Assembly: GCA_026414265.1 (NCBI GenBank)
Contig: JAOAJI010000009.1
Location: 1-40,946, forward strand
DNA: 40,946 nucleotides
Direction of reading: 5' to 3'
Origin: Microcaldota archaeon
Lineage (GTDB): Archaea; Micrarchaeota; Micrarchaeia; Anstonellales; SKW190
Each line of letters starts with the position of its first letter. Positions within the stretch are counted from its first letter, which is position 1. The notes under the pieces are model-generated. The model made no database searches, was not told the DNA's origin, and saw only the letters and a list, made by a program, of their open reading frames with translations. Both the position numbers and the translations under genes were made by a program. This document shows positions 26,518 to 35,375 of the stretch, in pieces.

Positions 26518-26609
26518 TCATTAAATTAGAAAATATTAAGACTAAAGAAATGAATATGTCTAACGACATCATACCAGCTTGGCAGATTAGATGTAGGATA
26601 TTATGCAAC

Positions 26610-26623
26610 TATAAATTTATAAA
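26610..26623 (+). promoter_or_regulatory. Candidate TATA box upstream of the transglutaminase-like gene
   Basis: TATAAATTTATAAA is the strongest TATA-like match in the divergent gap 26467-26687. It lies about 65-78 bases before the ATG at 26688, giving an expected leader of about 40 bases. The symmetrical sequence could also act in the other direction. A second AT-rich stretch (26645-26660) is closer to the gene. Confidence 0.3.
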
Positions 26624-26687
26624 GGATTACGATAATGAAGCAAAACAAAAAGCTTATTAACTGGGTCTCTGTTAGTAAACTGATCTC

Positions 26688-28721
26688 ATGTTAAGATTAG
26701 ACAATTTTTCAAAGTTCAGAATAATTGTTTTCCTTTTCATAATAATTAATGCAACATTTGCCTCAAGAGAAATAAGTAAAATTAGTGTTGCCTATGAACA
26801 AGTTGGAACCATAGATATTAAAACTGGTAGAATGACTGAAATATTCTTGAATATCACGGTCCCACAATCTTTTGATAAATTTCAGTCCTCTGCATTACTG
26901 CAACAAAATCAAGAGTTTCGTACAGTAGAAGATTTCCATAAGAATAAACTAATGACATTAAATTTGAAAAATCCAGCACAACCTTTTGTTTATAAAACAA
27001 TGCATGAAGTTAATACATCAGAAATCAAACTATCAAAAATTAATGATATAGATAACTCAAACGAAAGGTATTCTGATTCTTATACTAAAAGCCTGATAAA
27101 AACAGATCAAAAAACTGAATACGATAAGGAAATTCTTGACCTTGCTTTAGCTGTTACAGAAAATGCTTCAAATGATTTTGAGAAAATCACTTTCTTGGCT
27201 AAATTCGTGAATGAATTTATCTCTTATGACTTATCCCATACAGGCAAAGAGTATTCAGCTAAAGAAATCATGAAACTAAGAAAAGGTGTTTGTACTGAAT
27301 ACACAACTCTTTTTGTTTCAATGGCAAGAGCTTTAGGTTTTCCAAGTAGATACGTTATTGGGCTCACTTACGACGAAACCACTAAGGACTTCCAACCACA
27401 TGCCTGGGCAGAAGTAATGATAAATAATACTTGGATACAAGTTGACCCAACATGGCTCGAAGTAGGTAGAATAAGCGCTGGAAGGATTATAACACAAAAA
27501 AGTGAAAATTTGAAAACTTTGAACAATGTCTATGTCTATGCTAACGCAAAATCTAACTTTGACGTCAAGTGGGACTACGAAAAAAAAGTTTCGTTACTGT
27601 ATTTAGAATATGCTCAAAACTATAACAAAAATCTTAAATTAAAAACTTATGTGACTGAATTATATAGAGATTCATTGGGCCTTGTTGTCGCAGAAGTTAA
27701 AGAAGACCATTTCTCCATAGAAAACTTATCTTTTGTAAGTTGTGTTGACTCAAATAACTTCAATGTGCCTGTAATTCATGTAGTCGATTCATTGTACTTC
27801 AATGTTTTGTATCCTAACAAATCTGCTTACTTCTGGTTCGTAGTAAAAATTAATCCTAACCTAAATTTACAAAAATACTATGAAATTGTTTGCCCGGTTC
27901 AAATCTATTCATTATACCACGGGAAACTCGATTTCGTAATAAAAATCAATCCATATGAAATAGGCAAAAAAAGTAAATTGTCTGCAAGCTTGAAAAAAAA
28001 GACTGTCGAATCATTTAACGACTTTAACAGGTTATCTCTTAAATATGTAGAAAGACCTGCTTACCTTGTGTCAAGATACAGATTTGATAAATTCAGTTCA
28101 GATACAGAAACCAATGTTTTTTCTGAAAACTATGGAACTAACTATGTTGTTGTTTCTGACAACGTAAAAACAGTTGTATTTTCATACAATACCAGCAAGA
28201 ACCTCTCTGCTAAACACGATACTGATGGCATTAAATTAATTAAACTTGAAATTGAACCAAACAAACTTGACAAAAATGAACTATCAAACAAAAATATCAC
28301 TGCTTGTGCACACATCTCAAATAGCAGAAAAAAAATGTATGAAATCACTTTTTCTATCAACAATCAAATAGTTGAAAAAAAAGTGGAGGTAAAAGAAGTT
28401 AGTTGTATCGAGATTGACAAAAAAACAATTAAACCAGGAGAAAATATTATAAAGGCAACAATTAACGATTCTGATACTACAAGCGTGTTGATCGTAGATG
28501 AGATAGATGAAGCTCAACAAAATACGAAGAATTCCTTTGAAAGTAACGAAATAAAAAATCATTCTCTAAAAGATGAAACAGGAAATAAAAATAATCAAGA
28601 GGAATTTAATCAATCTTCTGAAATACCCTTCATGCCTATAATCGTAGCGATAGGTACATTGATATTTGTACTTTTAGCGATTTTCAAATTAGCTGAATTC
28701 AGAGAAAAGCACGGAATTTAA
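26688..28721 (+). CDS. Membrane-anchored transglutaminase-like protein
   Basis: A 677-residue surface protein: N-terminal signal/anchor (about 10-25), a transglutaminase-like (cysteine protease-fold) core, a long beta-rich region, and a C-terminal transmembrane helix (about 645-665) with a short basic cytoplasmic tail (KLAEFREKHGI). The catalytic triad is intact: Cys202 in KGVCTEYTTLF, His238 in QPHAWAEV and Asp253 in QVDPTW. The domain would face outward, where such enzymes cleave, cross-link or deamidate peptides; substrate unknown. The C-terminal 130 residues before the helix are polar and probably flexible. TATAAATTTATAAA upstream and CTGATCTC just before the ATG support the start. It converges on DNA ligase with a 33-base gap. 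Confidence 0.88.
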   Translation: MLRLDNFSKFRIIVFLFIIINATFASREISKISVAYEQVGTIDIKTGRMTEIFLNITVPQSFDKFQSSALLQQNQEFRTVEDFHKNKLMTLNLKNPAQPFVYKTMHEVNTSEIKLSKINDIDNSNERYSDSYTKSLIKTDQKTEYDKEILDLALAVTENASNDFEKITFLAKFVNEFISYDLSHTGKEYSAKEIMKLRKGVCTEYTTLFVSMARALGFPSRYVIGLTYDETTKDFQPHAWAEVMINNTWIQVDPTWLEVGRISAGRIITQKSENLKTLNNVYVYANAKSNFDVKWDYEKKVSLLYLEYAQNYNKNLKLKTYVTELYRDSLGLVVAEVKEDHFSIENLSFVSCVDSNNFNVPVIHVVDSLYFNVLYPNKSAYFWFVVKINPNLNLQKYYEIVCPVQIYSLYHGKLDFVIKINPYEIGKKSKLSASLKKKTVESFNDFNRLSLKYVERPAYLVSRYRFDKFSSDTETNVFSENYGTNYVVVSDNVKTVVFSYNTSKNLSAKHDTDGIKLIKLEIEPNKLDKNELSNKNITACAHISNSRKKMYEITFSINNQIVEKKVEVKEVSCIEIDKKTIKPGENIIKATINDSDTTSVLIVDEIDEAQQNTKNSFESNEIKNHSLKDETGNKNNQEEFNQSSEIPFMPIIVAIGTLIFVLLAIFKLAEFREKHGI

Positions 28722-28754
28722 TAATAATACTGTGACTAAAAATCTTCTCAAGTT

Positions 28755-30515
28755 TCAATGATTAACTCTTGACTGCTTCCTCTGTATTTCATATAAGTCT
28801 ATGATTTCTTTAACAGTTGTAACTTCATCTTTATCTTTATCATCCCTTATCCTCAACAATCTAGGGAATCTTAAAGCATAACCTTTCTTCTGGGAAGAAC
28901 TTTCATCCATGTTACATGTATGAATGTCTGAAACTGTTATTTCATCAAAACCCAATTCTACTACAAATTTTGGTTCTACCCAATAGTCTGGCTCCAACAA
29001 AGAAAAAACTTCTTTTGGCCTTTTCTTTAACTTGATTTCAGATAACTTCTTGCCTAATTCTTCGTACTCAAGTTCACTTAAACCACTACTCACTTTAGCG
29101 ATAGTTTCAAATCTGGATTTTTCTTGGTTGTACACACAACATAATAATCCTCCAAACTCCTGTGAAGCTCTTTGTCCTGTTCCTCTAAAAGTACCTACTA
29201 CTACACAATCTATAGTATCAATAAATTCGCCATAAGACTTCTTTAATTTTATCCATGAAAATTTTCTTGCTCCTGCTGTATACAAAGCGTCTAAATTTTT
29301 CGACATTATACCTTCTAACCCTAACTCTATTGCCTGGTGGAACAACTTCTTTACATCGTCAGTATTCCTAGGGAAATACAGATCAGAGACTGTAATCAAT
29401 TTTGAATAATTTTTGAAATACTTTTCTAAATACATTCTTCTTTCCCAGTACGGTTTGTCTATCAAATCTTCATCGTTAATTTTTAATATATCGAACATGA
29501 ATACGTAGATTGGTACCTCCTTAACCTTTTCCTGTATACCATACTTGCGCTTTCTCTGAACTGTGACTTGAAAAGGTAAAAATTTTTTGTTAACAATATC
29601 AAAACCTATACATTCGCCCTCTGCTACAAAGTCTATGTTCATACTTGAAATTTCACTGCACAGATCTGGGAACATTCTTGTAATATTCTCTTGATTACGG
29701 CTAAATATTTTGACTTCTTTACCTCTTTTGTGAATCTGTAATCTTATTCCATCGTATTTGAACTCTATGCCAAATCTCTCCTGCTTTTCAAAGATCTCTT
29801 CAATGCTACTCACTCTCTCTGCTAATGCAGGTCTAACTGGGCTAAAGTATTCAACATTACTCTTTAAATTTGAAAAATCAGAAGTTGATAAATAAACCTT
29901 TGCTACTTTTCCCAAATCAGAGGTCAAATTGTAATACCTCTCTATCTCTTCTCTCAATTCCTTGGTGCTCTTCACAACTATAGAAATAGCATCTAAAATC
30001 GTTGGGTCACCAATACCCAATCGCATGTGCCCTGTCGGATACCTTGCCAAATACCTGGCTTCTAAAGGAGTAGCGTAACCCAATAACTCGGCAAACTTTT
30101 TTAACTTAAGATCCAAACTGCCTTTTCCAGTAATCCTGGATAAACTTATACACGTATCGTAAACATAGGTAATAGAAAGATCCTTCTTAAATAATGGTTC
30201 TTGCTTTCGTTCTTCACATAATTTTTCTGCTACTAAACCTAAATCACCTAAATCCTTGTACAGGCGATTGACATAGCTCACATCATAACCATATGCGATA
30301 GCAGTAGAACTTATTATATACTTGTCACCTATGCCAAATTCTATGCCCTCAAACTTAGGTCTCAATATCCCTTGCATGAAATATATCAATTTATCTATGC
30401 TCTGCTTATCTGCAAAGTTCTTGAATAATTCAGCGCAAATGTTTGTCATAAGTAGTCGCGAATTCTCTTCCTCTATACTCTTCAAATACTTTGCAACTAA
30501 CCCAAAATCAGACAT
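28755..30515 (-). CDS. lig: ATP-dependent DNA ligase
   Basis: Seals nicks in replication and repair. The 586-residue, three-domain archaeal/eukaryotic-type enzyme has an N-terminal DNA-binding domain (about 1-220), the nucleotidyltransferase core with the adenylated Lys253 in EFKYDGIRLQIHKRG, motif Ia FSRNQENITRMFPDL, motif III AEGECIGFD, VYVFMFDIL-type motif IIIa, motif IV LEGIMSKN and motif V FSWIKLKKSYGE, followed by the OB-fold (about 430-570). All motifs are intact and the length is normal for archaeal Lig1. The start ATG 30515 has AGAGATAAGT upstream. It is divergent from the paralogous helical family. Confidence 0.97.
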   Translation of the reverse strand: MSDFGLVAKYLKSIEEENSRLLMTNICAELFKNFADKQSIDKLIYFMQGILRPKFEGIEFGIGDKYIISSTAIAYGYDVSYVNRLYKDLGDLGLVAEKLCEERKQEPLFKKDLSITYVYDTCISLSRITGKGSLDLKLKKFAELLGYATPLEARYLARYPTGHMRLGIGDPTILDAISIVVKSTKELREEIERYYNLTSDLGKVAKVYLSTSDFSNLKSNVEYFSPVRPALAERVSSIEEIFEKQERFGIEFKYDGIRLQIHKRGKEVKIFSRNQENITRMFPDLCSEISSMNIDFVAEGECIGFDIVNKKFLPFQVTVQRKRKYGIQEKVKEVPIYVFMFDILKINDEDLIDKPYWERRMYLEKYFKNYSKLITVSDLYFPRNTDDVKKLFHQAIELGLEGIMSKNLDALYTAGARKFSWIKLKKSYGEFIDTIDCVVVGTFRGTGQRASQEFGGLLCCVYNQEKSRFETIAKVSSGLSELEYEELGKKLSEIKLKKRPKEVFSLLEPDYWVEPKFVVELGFDEITVSDIHTCNMDESSSQKKGYALRFPRLLRIRDDKDKDEVTTVKEIIDLYEIQRKQSRVNH

Positions 30516-30621
30516 ACTTATCTCTATGTATAAAAGTATTATTATTTGTTGAGTGCCAGTTTTTCCTAATCAGAAAAAGATAGTTTTTTAATCTTATCTG
30601 TGTTATAATTATGCGATAGCT

Positions 30622-31446
30622 ATGGAAAAGTTCGTGGAAAAAAGCAACTTACGTCCTTCCTTAAGAACTATGGAAAAGTTCGTGGAAAAAAGCAACTTAC
30701 ATCCTTCCTTAAGAAATATCATTATCAAATATAAAATTAAACCTCTGGTTAGCGACTTCAAAACCTTTCGTAACATCTGGTTCTATCTATATGATCCAAA
30801 TAATATTGAGCAAGATCAACTAAAAATATGGCTTTACTTGGCGCTAGACTCTTTATCAAATGACAAAATCATTCACTATTTAACAAAAACTTTTAATGTA
30901 CGTAATCTTGAATATCATGTAATCGTCAATGGTGAAAAGTTATTTCCTAAAAGCGAAACCTATACCTTAGTCTCTCATGCATTAGTAAAAAATATGGTTG
31001 AAAGGGAGAAACTCTCTAACATCACCTCAATGATTAGTTGCTTAATTCAGTACTTTGACGAAAAAAATGACTTAGATTCACTAATTGAAATTTTTCTAAA
31101 GACAGTTTATCAAGTCGTAGAATTCCACAACAAGTTTGAATCATCAGAAGAAGTTTTTAGGTACTGTAAAACTTTAGCTTCTAAAAACTGGTATAATCCC
31201 ATAAACGTTTTGATGCACCAATCTAATTACCTTATTTTAAGGCAACTGATAGAAACTTTGGCAAAAGATGAGCAAATGTTGACCAAATTTTTAACTGCTC
31301 CAATATATAACAGACGCAATAGATTCGATTTCCAGGAGCCATCTGAATATGTGCTATTGTATGCATTTTTTGAAAAGAAAAATGATGAAATATTAAAAGT
31401 CTTAGAAAAAACTAAAGTTAATAAGTTTATGAGAAAGAAATATTAA
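30622..31446 (+). CDS. N-terminal remnant of helical paralogue copy 1
   Basis: 274 residues, still open and possibly expressed. It starts with a perfect-length tandem duplication: a 48-base unit (30622-30669 and 30670-30717, two base differences) encodes MEKFVEKSNLRPSLRT and then MEKFVEKSNLHPSLRN, so there are two equally good ATG starts 48 bases apart. The following KPLVSDFKTF, IEQDQLKIWLYLALDSL and IIHYLTKTFNV match KPLVESPQAF, LYALLNSL and LEYLTRQFKI in copy 2. Predicted all-helical and soluble; no known domain recognised. Confidence 0.55.
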   Translation: MEKFVEKSNLRPSLRTMEKFVEKSNLHPSLRNIIIKYKIKPLVSDFKTFRNIWFYLYDPNNIEQDQLKIWLYLALDSLSNDKIIHYLTKTFNVRNLEYHVIVNGEKLFPKSETYTLVSHALVKNMVEREKLSNITSMISCLIQYFDEKNDLDSLIEIFLKTVYQVVEFHNKFESSEEVFRYCKTLASKNWYNPINVLMHQSNYLILRQLIETLAKDEQMLTKFLTAPIYNRRNRFDFQEPSEYVLLYAFFEKKNDEILKVLEKTKVNKFMRKKY

Positions 31447-31642
31447 GATGAGATCAAAGTTTTATTTTCCTATATTAGAGACAGTGAGGAAAAAATCAGT
31501 CTTTTTAAAAGATTTTTTTTCGGTATTAAAGTAACCGAATTAAGTGCGTTAGAAGAAAATTAAGAGCTTTGGGTTCGATCTTCCATATTATCTGAATAAG
31601 GGAGTAAGATTCTATTATATTGGAGATAAATAAATATCAATT

Positions 31643-32041
31643 TTGGACTCAATAAAAATTTTGACTAACGAAAGCGGCTATAGTAAAAACTTAATAAAGT
31701 TTTTCAAAAGGAGGGACCTAAGCACTGAGACCTATTCCAATTTCTTGTTCATTGTCTTGAACATTAATGCGTTACATGAAACAACTACAAAATGCCTAGT
31801 TGAGTATCTCGAGCACGTTCCCAAAATAATGATTTTGGCAGACCAAAACAAATTTTTAGATGCACTTACAACTATCGCATCAAATGGAAACCCTGCTAAC
31901 TCTTGGGCTGAGACTTTCATCGGAGAATTACTTGAAAGCGCATTATCTTCTGAAAATTCAAATCACAAATTGACAGAGTTATTTTCTCTATTAATTTCAA
32001 CTTTACACAGAAATAAACTCTTAAAGTATGTATTGAACTAA
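31643..32041 (+). CDS. C-terminal remnant of helical paralogue copy 1
   Basis: An open stretch of 132 codons with no convincing start of its own (first codon TTG; no ribosome site). It contains the most conserved segment of the family: ADQNKFLDALTTIASNGNPANSWAETFIG, matching ADRNKFLDAITTFSRSGRIAKTWEETFIG in copy 2 and ADEDKFLEAITSVSASGERDVTWNESFIG in copy 3. Probably a dead fragment rather than an independent gene. Confidence 0.35.
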   Translation: MDSIKILTNESGYSKNLIKFFKRRDLSTETYSNFLFIVLNINALHETTTKCLVEYLEHVPKIMILADQNKFLDALTTIASNGNPANSWAETFIGELLESALSSENSNHKLTELFSLLISTLHRNKLLKYVLN

Positions 32042-32172
32042 AGAGATAACTTAGGTAACTCTTTCTATGATCACTTCACCCATCTCTATACACAATACCC
32101 AACTTCCAATTTAAAACCCTCAACAATTAATCTCATTCTGAATAACAAATAAATGTGCCTACTTTCAGATAC

Positions 32173-32181
32173 CTTTATAAA
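32173..32181 (+). promoter_or_regulatory. TATA-like box of helical paralogue copy 2
   Basis: CTTTATAAA ends about 31 bases before the ATG at 32212. GTGAT at about 32202-32206 precedes the ATG by five bases. The spacing leaves only a very short leader. Confidence 0.4.
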
Positions 32182-32211
32182 CTCAATGAACCTAAATTTA
32201 TGTGATAAAAA

Positions 32212-33693
32212 ATGATAAAACCTGTATTTAAAAAAACAGTAAATTATAATCAAAAAAGCAACTCTAATTATACTAAGCCAAAACCGCTGGTTGAGAGCCC
32301 TCAAGCATTTTACGTATATTGGAAAGAGCTACACGATACTAGCATAACACCTCTAAATGAAGTCAAAAAGAAATTGTATGCTTTGCTTAACTCTTTAAAT
32401 AAAGATGTCTTGCTTGAATACTTGACTAGGCAATTTAAAATCGAAGCAACATTTGAATCTCAATTAACAAGCAAAACTATCACACACCTTGATATGTACA
32501 ATTTTAATTGCACAGGCTACTCTTTCTTTTTACTAGCTCCACCTTATAAGTCGCCTAACGCAAAAAAAGTTTTTATCAATTTAATCAAATTTTTTGAAAA
32601 TGATACCAAATCTTTGTACCATTTACTCAGTAAGATGATATTAGTCTACACAACTGGTTATATCGATTATGCTCATAATAAACCTTTGATTGCAAATATT
32701 GGAGATCTTGTTTTTACTGCAGGAAAATTATTGCCGTCAGATTTTGCTATGTTTAAGAACGTGTGCGAAGTTTTAAAAACTGACTCAGAACTACTTCTAA
32801 AATTACTAACAGAAAAACCGTATCGTGATCTTGGAAATCAGTCAAGTTGCTCTGCAATTTATAACTTGTTTGTCTTCTATCTATACGGAGGGTCTAATAC
32901 ACTATTCGTTAAAATGAATCGTGAATTAGCACAAATTTTTCATAATGATCTAGAAGCTAAATATAGACTCTTTTTCTGTGATAGAAAAGCAATCAAAAAA
33001 TACTTTACATCACCAAAATCTTTAAAATTATTGAGAATTTACTTTAATCAAGAAGAACTCAATCTTGCTATCAAAAGATTTATAACGCTGTCATCAATGA
33101 TGAAAGGATATACTAAAAAGGAGATTTTTGATGGATGTCTAAATGTATTTAGTGCTCTAAAAATAAAAAACAATTATGACATTTTTTTGGTAGAATATTT
33201 CAGATATCACTTGAATAATGAAAGATTCGCTGAGTTACTGTTCTTGGGAAAAATTCTCTACTTAAAATCAATTGTCAACACAAGAAATATGTTAAAGTAT
33301 TATAATAGCCTTATAAAAGTAATGATTACTGCAGATAGAAACAAATTTCTAGATGCAATAACTACTTTTTCACGTTCCGGAAGAATTGCAAAAACGTGGG
33401 AAGAAACTTTTATAGGAATGATAATTAAAGACATTTATATTCTTCCTTATCCAGATAACCCATCCACAAAAATCCTTAACAAAATAGTATTTTTGCTTAG
33501 AAAAGAGAAATTGCTGCTTGAGCTCATTCAAAGAAAAGATGCTCAAGGCACATCACTTTACCAATTTATCGATAAGTTACGTAATGAAAGAGTGCTCTAC
33601 GATGACTACTTTATGAATATTACAGGAATTAGACTGTTGCATAAAGCTGGTGAAAAATTTGACAGCATATATCAAAGTGATAAACATGCTTAA
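32212..33693 (+). CDS. Helical paralogue family, copy 2
   Basis: A 493-residue soluble, all-helical protein of unknown family. Family landmarks are an N-terminal WKELHDTSITP (about 38-48), helix LYALLNSLNKDVLLEYLTRQF, a middle Leu/Phe-rich helical series, SLKLLRIYFN (about 267-276), EIFDGCLNVFSALKIKNNYDIFLVEYFR, and the hallmark ADRNKFLDAITTFSRSGRIAKTWEETFIG (about 379-407). The serial Leu-rich helices suggest an alpha-solenoid or repeat scaffold, but no known repeat consensus fits. No signal peptide, no membrane segments. Start ATG 32212 has GTGAT upstream. Copy 3 begins inside its last codons, so the two are translated together. Function unknown; expansion next to a decaying copy suggests fast turnover. 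Confidence 0.82.
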   Translation: MIKPVFKKTVNYNQKSNSNYTKPKPLVESPQAFYVYWKELHDTSITPLNEVKKKLYALLNSLNKDVLLEYLTRQFKIEATFESQLTSKTITHLDMYNFNCTGYSFFLLAPPYKSPNAKKVFINLIKFFENDTKSLYHLLSKMILVYTTGYIDYAHNKPLIANIGDLVFTAGKLLPSDFAMFKNVCEVLKTDSELLLKLLTEKPYRDLGNQSSCSAIYNLFVFYLYGGSNTLFVKMNRELAQIFHNDLEAKYRLFFCDRKAIKKYFTSPKSLKLLRIYFNQEELNLAIKRFITLSSMMKGYTKKEIFDGCLNVFSALKIKNNYDIFLVEYFRYHLNNERFAELLFLGKILYLKSIVNTRNMLKYYNSLIKVMITADRNKFLDAITTFSRSGRIAKTWEETFIGMIIKDIYILPYPDNPSTKILNKIVFLLRKEKLLLELIQRKDAQGTSLYQFIDKLRNERVLYDDYFMNITGIRLLHKAGEKFDSIYQSDKHA

Positions 33694-35086
33694 TCATAGA
33701 GTATCAGAACAAAAACATACTAAAACTAAAAAAAATTTTAGAACAATAAAACCTATAATTGACAAGTCATTTGCGTCTTCTCATCAGTTTTGGAAAGAGT
33801 TATGTGATACAAAAATCACACCTAGAAGAAAAATCAAAAGAATCATTTATTCCAATCTTGCATCACTAGAAAAAAAGCAAATGATTCGCTTCTTAACAGA
33901 TACTTTTGAAGTTTCTGATCAAAGATTTGTAAATAATCAATCATGCACTCAAGTTTTTGTGTGCAATAGTATTGGCTACTTACTTTATCATAGTATGACT
34001 AATTTATCGAGTAATGCAAAAACTATCTTACTTCAACTAATAGAACTCTTCAGAGACGATCCTAAAACTCTATATCATATTTTTTCCGAATCATGTTTCT
34101 TTCTCAAAGAAGTTGAATGCTCAGACAAAGAAATTTCCAAGTACGTTCGTGATTATTCTGAAGCTTTCTATGATTATCCAAAATCACTACTTAATTGTCC
34201 CAGCATCTTTAAAAAACTGACAAAAATTCTTTCAAAAGACACTGAATGTCTTTTACATCTGTTAACTAAAAAATTTCAGTCAAGCAACAAAAATAATTCA
34301 TACAATTCAATAATGTATACTCTGCTTACTCATAATCATATTAGAAAAGAATTCTGCAAAATTAATCGGTATTTAAGTAATTTGCTAAGAGATCAACAAG
34401 AAGCAAAACTGTATTTAATAAACGCCATACATGAAGTAAAGAAAGACTATTTTCTTCTATCAAATTCATTGCAAACATTGAGAATTTATTACGATCTCGA
34501 GACCATCAGGAATTTATTCAAAGAAGCAGTAAAAAACACTAACATTTTTGAAGCAGCCAGCACCGAAGAAATATTTTACGGCTTTTATAATGCGCTAAGG
34601 TTGTTTCACCTAAATGATAATTATGATGATTATTTGATCAAGTTTTTCAGAGACTATGTTGATACCCAAACATTGGGTAGATCAATTTTCGTCATCTTAG
34701 ACAATGATAGCTTGATTGAGAGTAAATTGAGACTGTGTGTAAATTACTTGAAGTACATCAAAGAAATCATGTTAGTTGCAGACGAAGACAAGTTTTTGGA
34801 AGCGATTACTTCTGTTTCTGCATCAGGCGAAAGAGATGTAACATGGAATGAATCTTTCATTGGACAATTGTTTATGAAAATGTCAAATGATGAGATTGCC
34901 AAACAAGTATTCATGTTTTTAATTAACATGCTCAGTAAACACAATAGCTTGAACAAACTTTTAAATAAAACGGACATTTTAGGTAATTCTTTCTACGACT
35001 ATTTTATATTCAGCTTACACTATTTTGAAATAACTGATTTTATTAATTCAATATTAAAACTGATAATCCAAGCAAAAAAACAATAA
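33686..35086 (+). CDS. Helical paralogue family, copy 3
   Basis: 466 residues from ATG 33686, which overlaps the copy 2 stop by 8 bases and has AAAGTGATAAAC immediately upstream; an earlier in-frame start at 33650 would add 12 residues inside copy 2. It matches copy 2 along its whole length: FWKELCDTKITP, RFLTDTFEV, SLQTLRIYYD, EIFYGFYNALRLFHLNDNYDDYLIKFFRD and the hallmark ADEDKFLEAITSVSASGERDVTWNESFIG. It ends with LNKTDILGNSFYDYF and a helical tail. Cysteines are sparse and not conserved between copies. Sequence identity between copies looks low except in the hallmark, so the duplication is not recent. Confidence 0.8.
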   Translation: MLNHRVSEQKHTKTKKNFRTIKPIIDKSFASSHQFWKELCDTKITPRRKIKRIIYSNLASLEKKQMIRFLTDTFEVSDQRFVNNQSCTQVFVCNSIGYLLYHSMTNLSSNAKTILLQLIELFRDDPKTLYHIFSESCFFLKEVECSDKEISKYVRDYSEAFYDYPKSLLNCPSIFKKLTKILSKDTECLLHLLTKKFQSSNKNNSYNSIMYTLLTHNHIRKEFCKINRYLSNLLRDQQEAKLYLINAIHEVKKDYFLLSNSLQTLRIYYDLETIRNLFKEAVKNTNIFEAASTEEIFYGFYNALRLFHLNDNYDDYLIKFFRDYVDTQTLGRSIFVILDNDSLIESKLRLCVNYLKYIKEIMLVADEDKFLEAITSVSASGERDVTWNESFIGQLFMKMSNDEIAKQVFMFLINMLSKHNSLNKLLNKTDILGNSFYDYFIFSLHYFEITDFINSILKLIIQAKKQ

Positions 35087-35110
35087 TCTACATGCTCTGC
35101 TGTGAAATTT

Positions 35111-35119
35111 TTATATATA
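35111..35119 (+). promoter_or_regulatory. Orphan TATA-like box
   Basis: TTATATATA in a T-rich context, 25 bases after the end of copy 3. On the plus strand no coding frame longer than about 12 codons follows, and all downstream genes are on the minus strand. It may belong to a short untranslated RNA or be simple AT-rich sequence. Confidence 0.2.
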
Positions 35120-35184
35120 CTACAATCGTAGGATATGACAATAGTTCAATTAAAGCTGGATATAAGAAGATAGAAAGAGCATTA

Positions 35185-35322
35185 TTAACTTTTACCAAAT
35201 AAGATCACAACACACGAGATTAAAATAACCAATACTACTATGAATAAACCCTGTTCCTTTTTAAATTCTGTTAGAAATTCTTTCCACTCACTTTCACTGA
35301 AATTAATTTTAGAATCTGTCAT
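35185..35322 (-). CDS. 45-residue tail-anchored micro-protein
   Basis: A short frame from ATG 35322 to TAA 35185, encoding a hydrophilic acidic N-terminal half (TDSKINFSESEWKEFLTEFK) and then one hydrophobic helix (LFIVVLVILISCVVILF, about 26-42) ending GKS. This is the layout of a tail-anchored membrane protein. AGGTTACTTCTT precedes the ATG. It is 53 bases downstream of the end of the 534-residue surface-block gene, on the same strand, and could be the last cistron of that unit. It superficially recalls small Sec61 beta/gamma-type subunits in size and topology, but I see no decisive motif. Confidence 0.5.
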   Translation of the reverse strand: MTDSKINFSESEWKEFLTEFKKEQGLFIVVLVILISCVVILFGKS

Positions 35323-35375
35323 AAGAAGTAACCTAACATAATATCCCTTAAAGCCATTTTACAAAAATTTTTGCA

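Larger units (their letters stand above)
30622..32152 (+). pseudogene. First copy of the helical paralogue family, broken by stops and frameshifts
   Basis: Aligning this stretch with the two intact downstream copies shows a single former gene of about 500 codons. The N-terminal part is open for 274 codons and ends at TAA 31444-31446. The frame then continues with DEIKVLFSYIRDSEEK and FKRFFFGIKVTELSALEEN up to another stop near 31561-31563. A shifted frame carries on through stops (31561-31642), and the C-terminal part reopens at 31643. This reads YSKNLIKFF and ADQNKFLDALTT, with matches in both intact copies. A final in-frame TAA at 32039-32041 splits KYVLN from RDNLGNSFYDHF, which matches DILGNSFYDYF of copy 3. 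Several independent lesions mean the full-length protein is lost. Confidence 0.7.
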
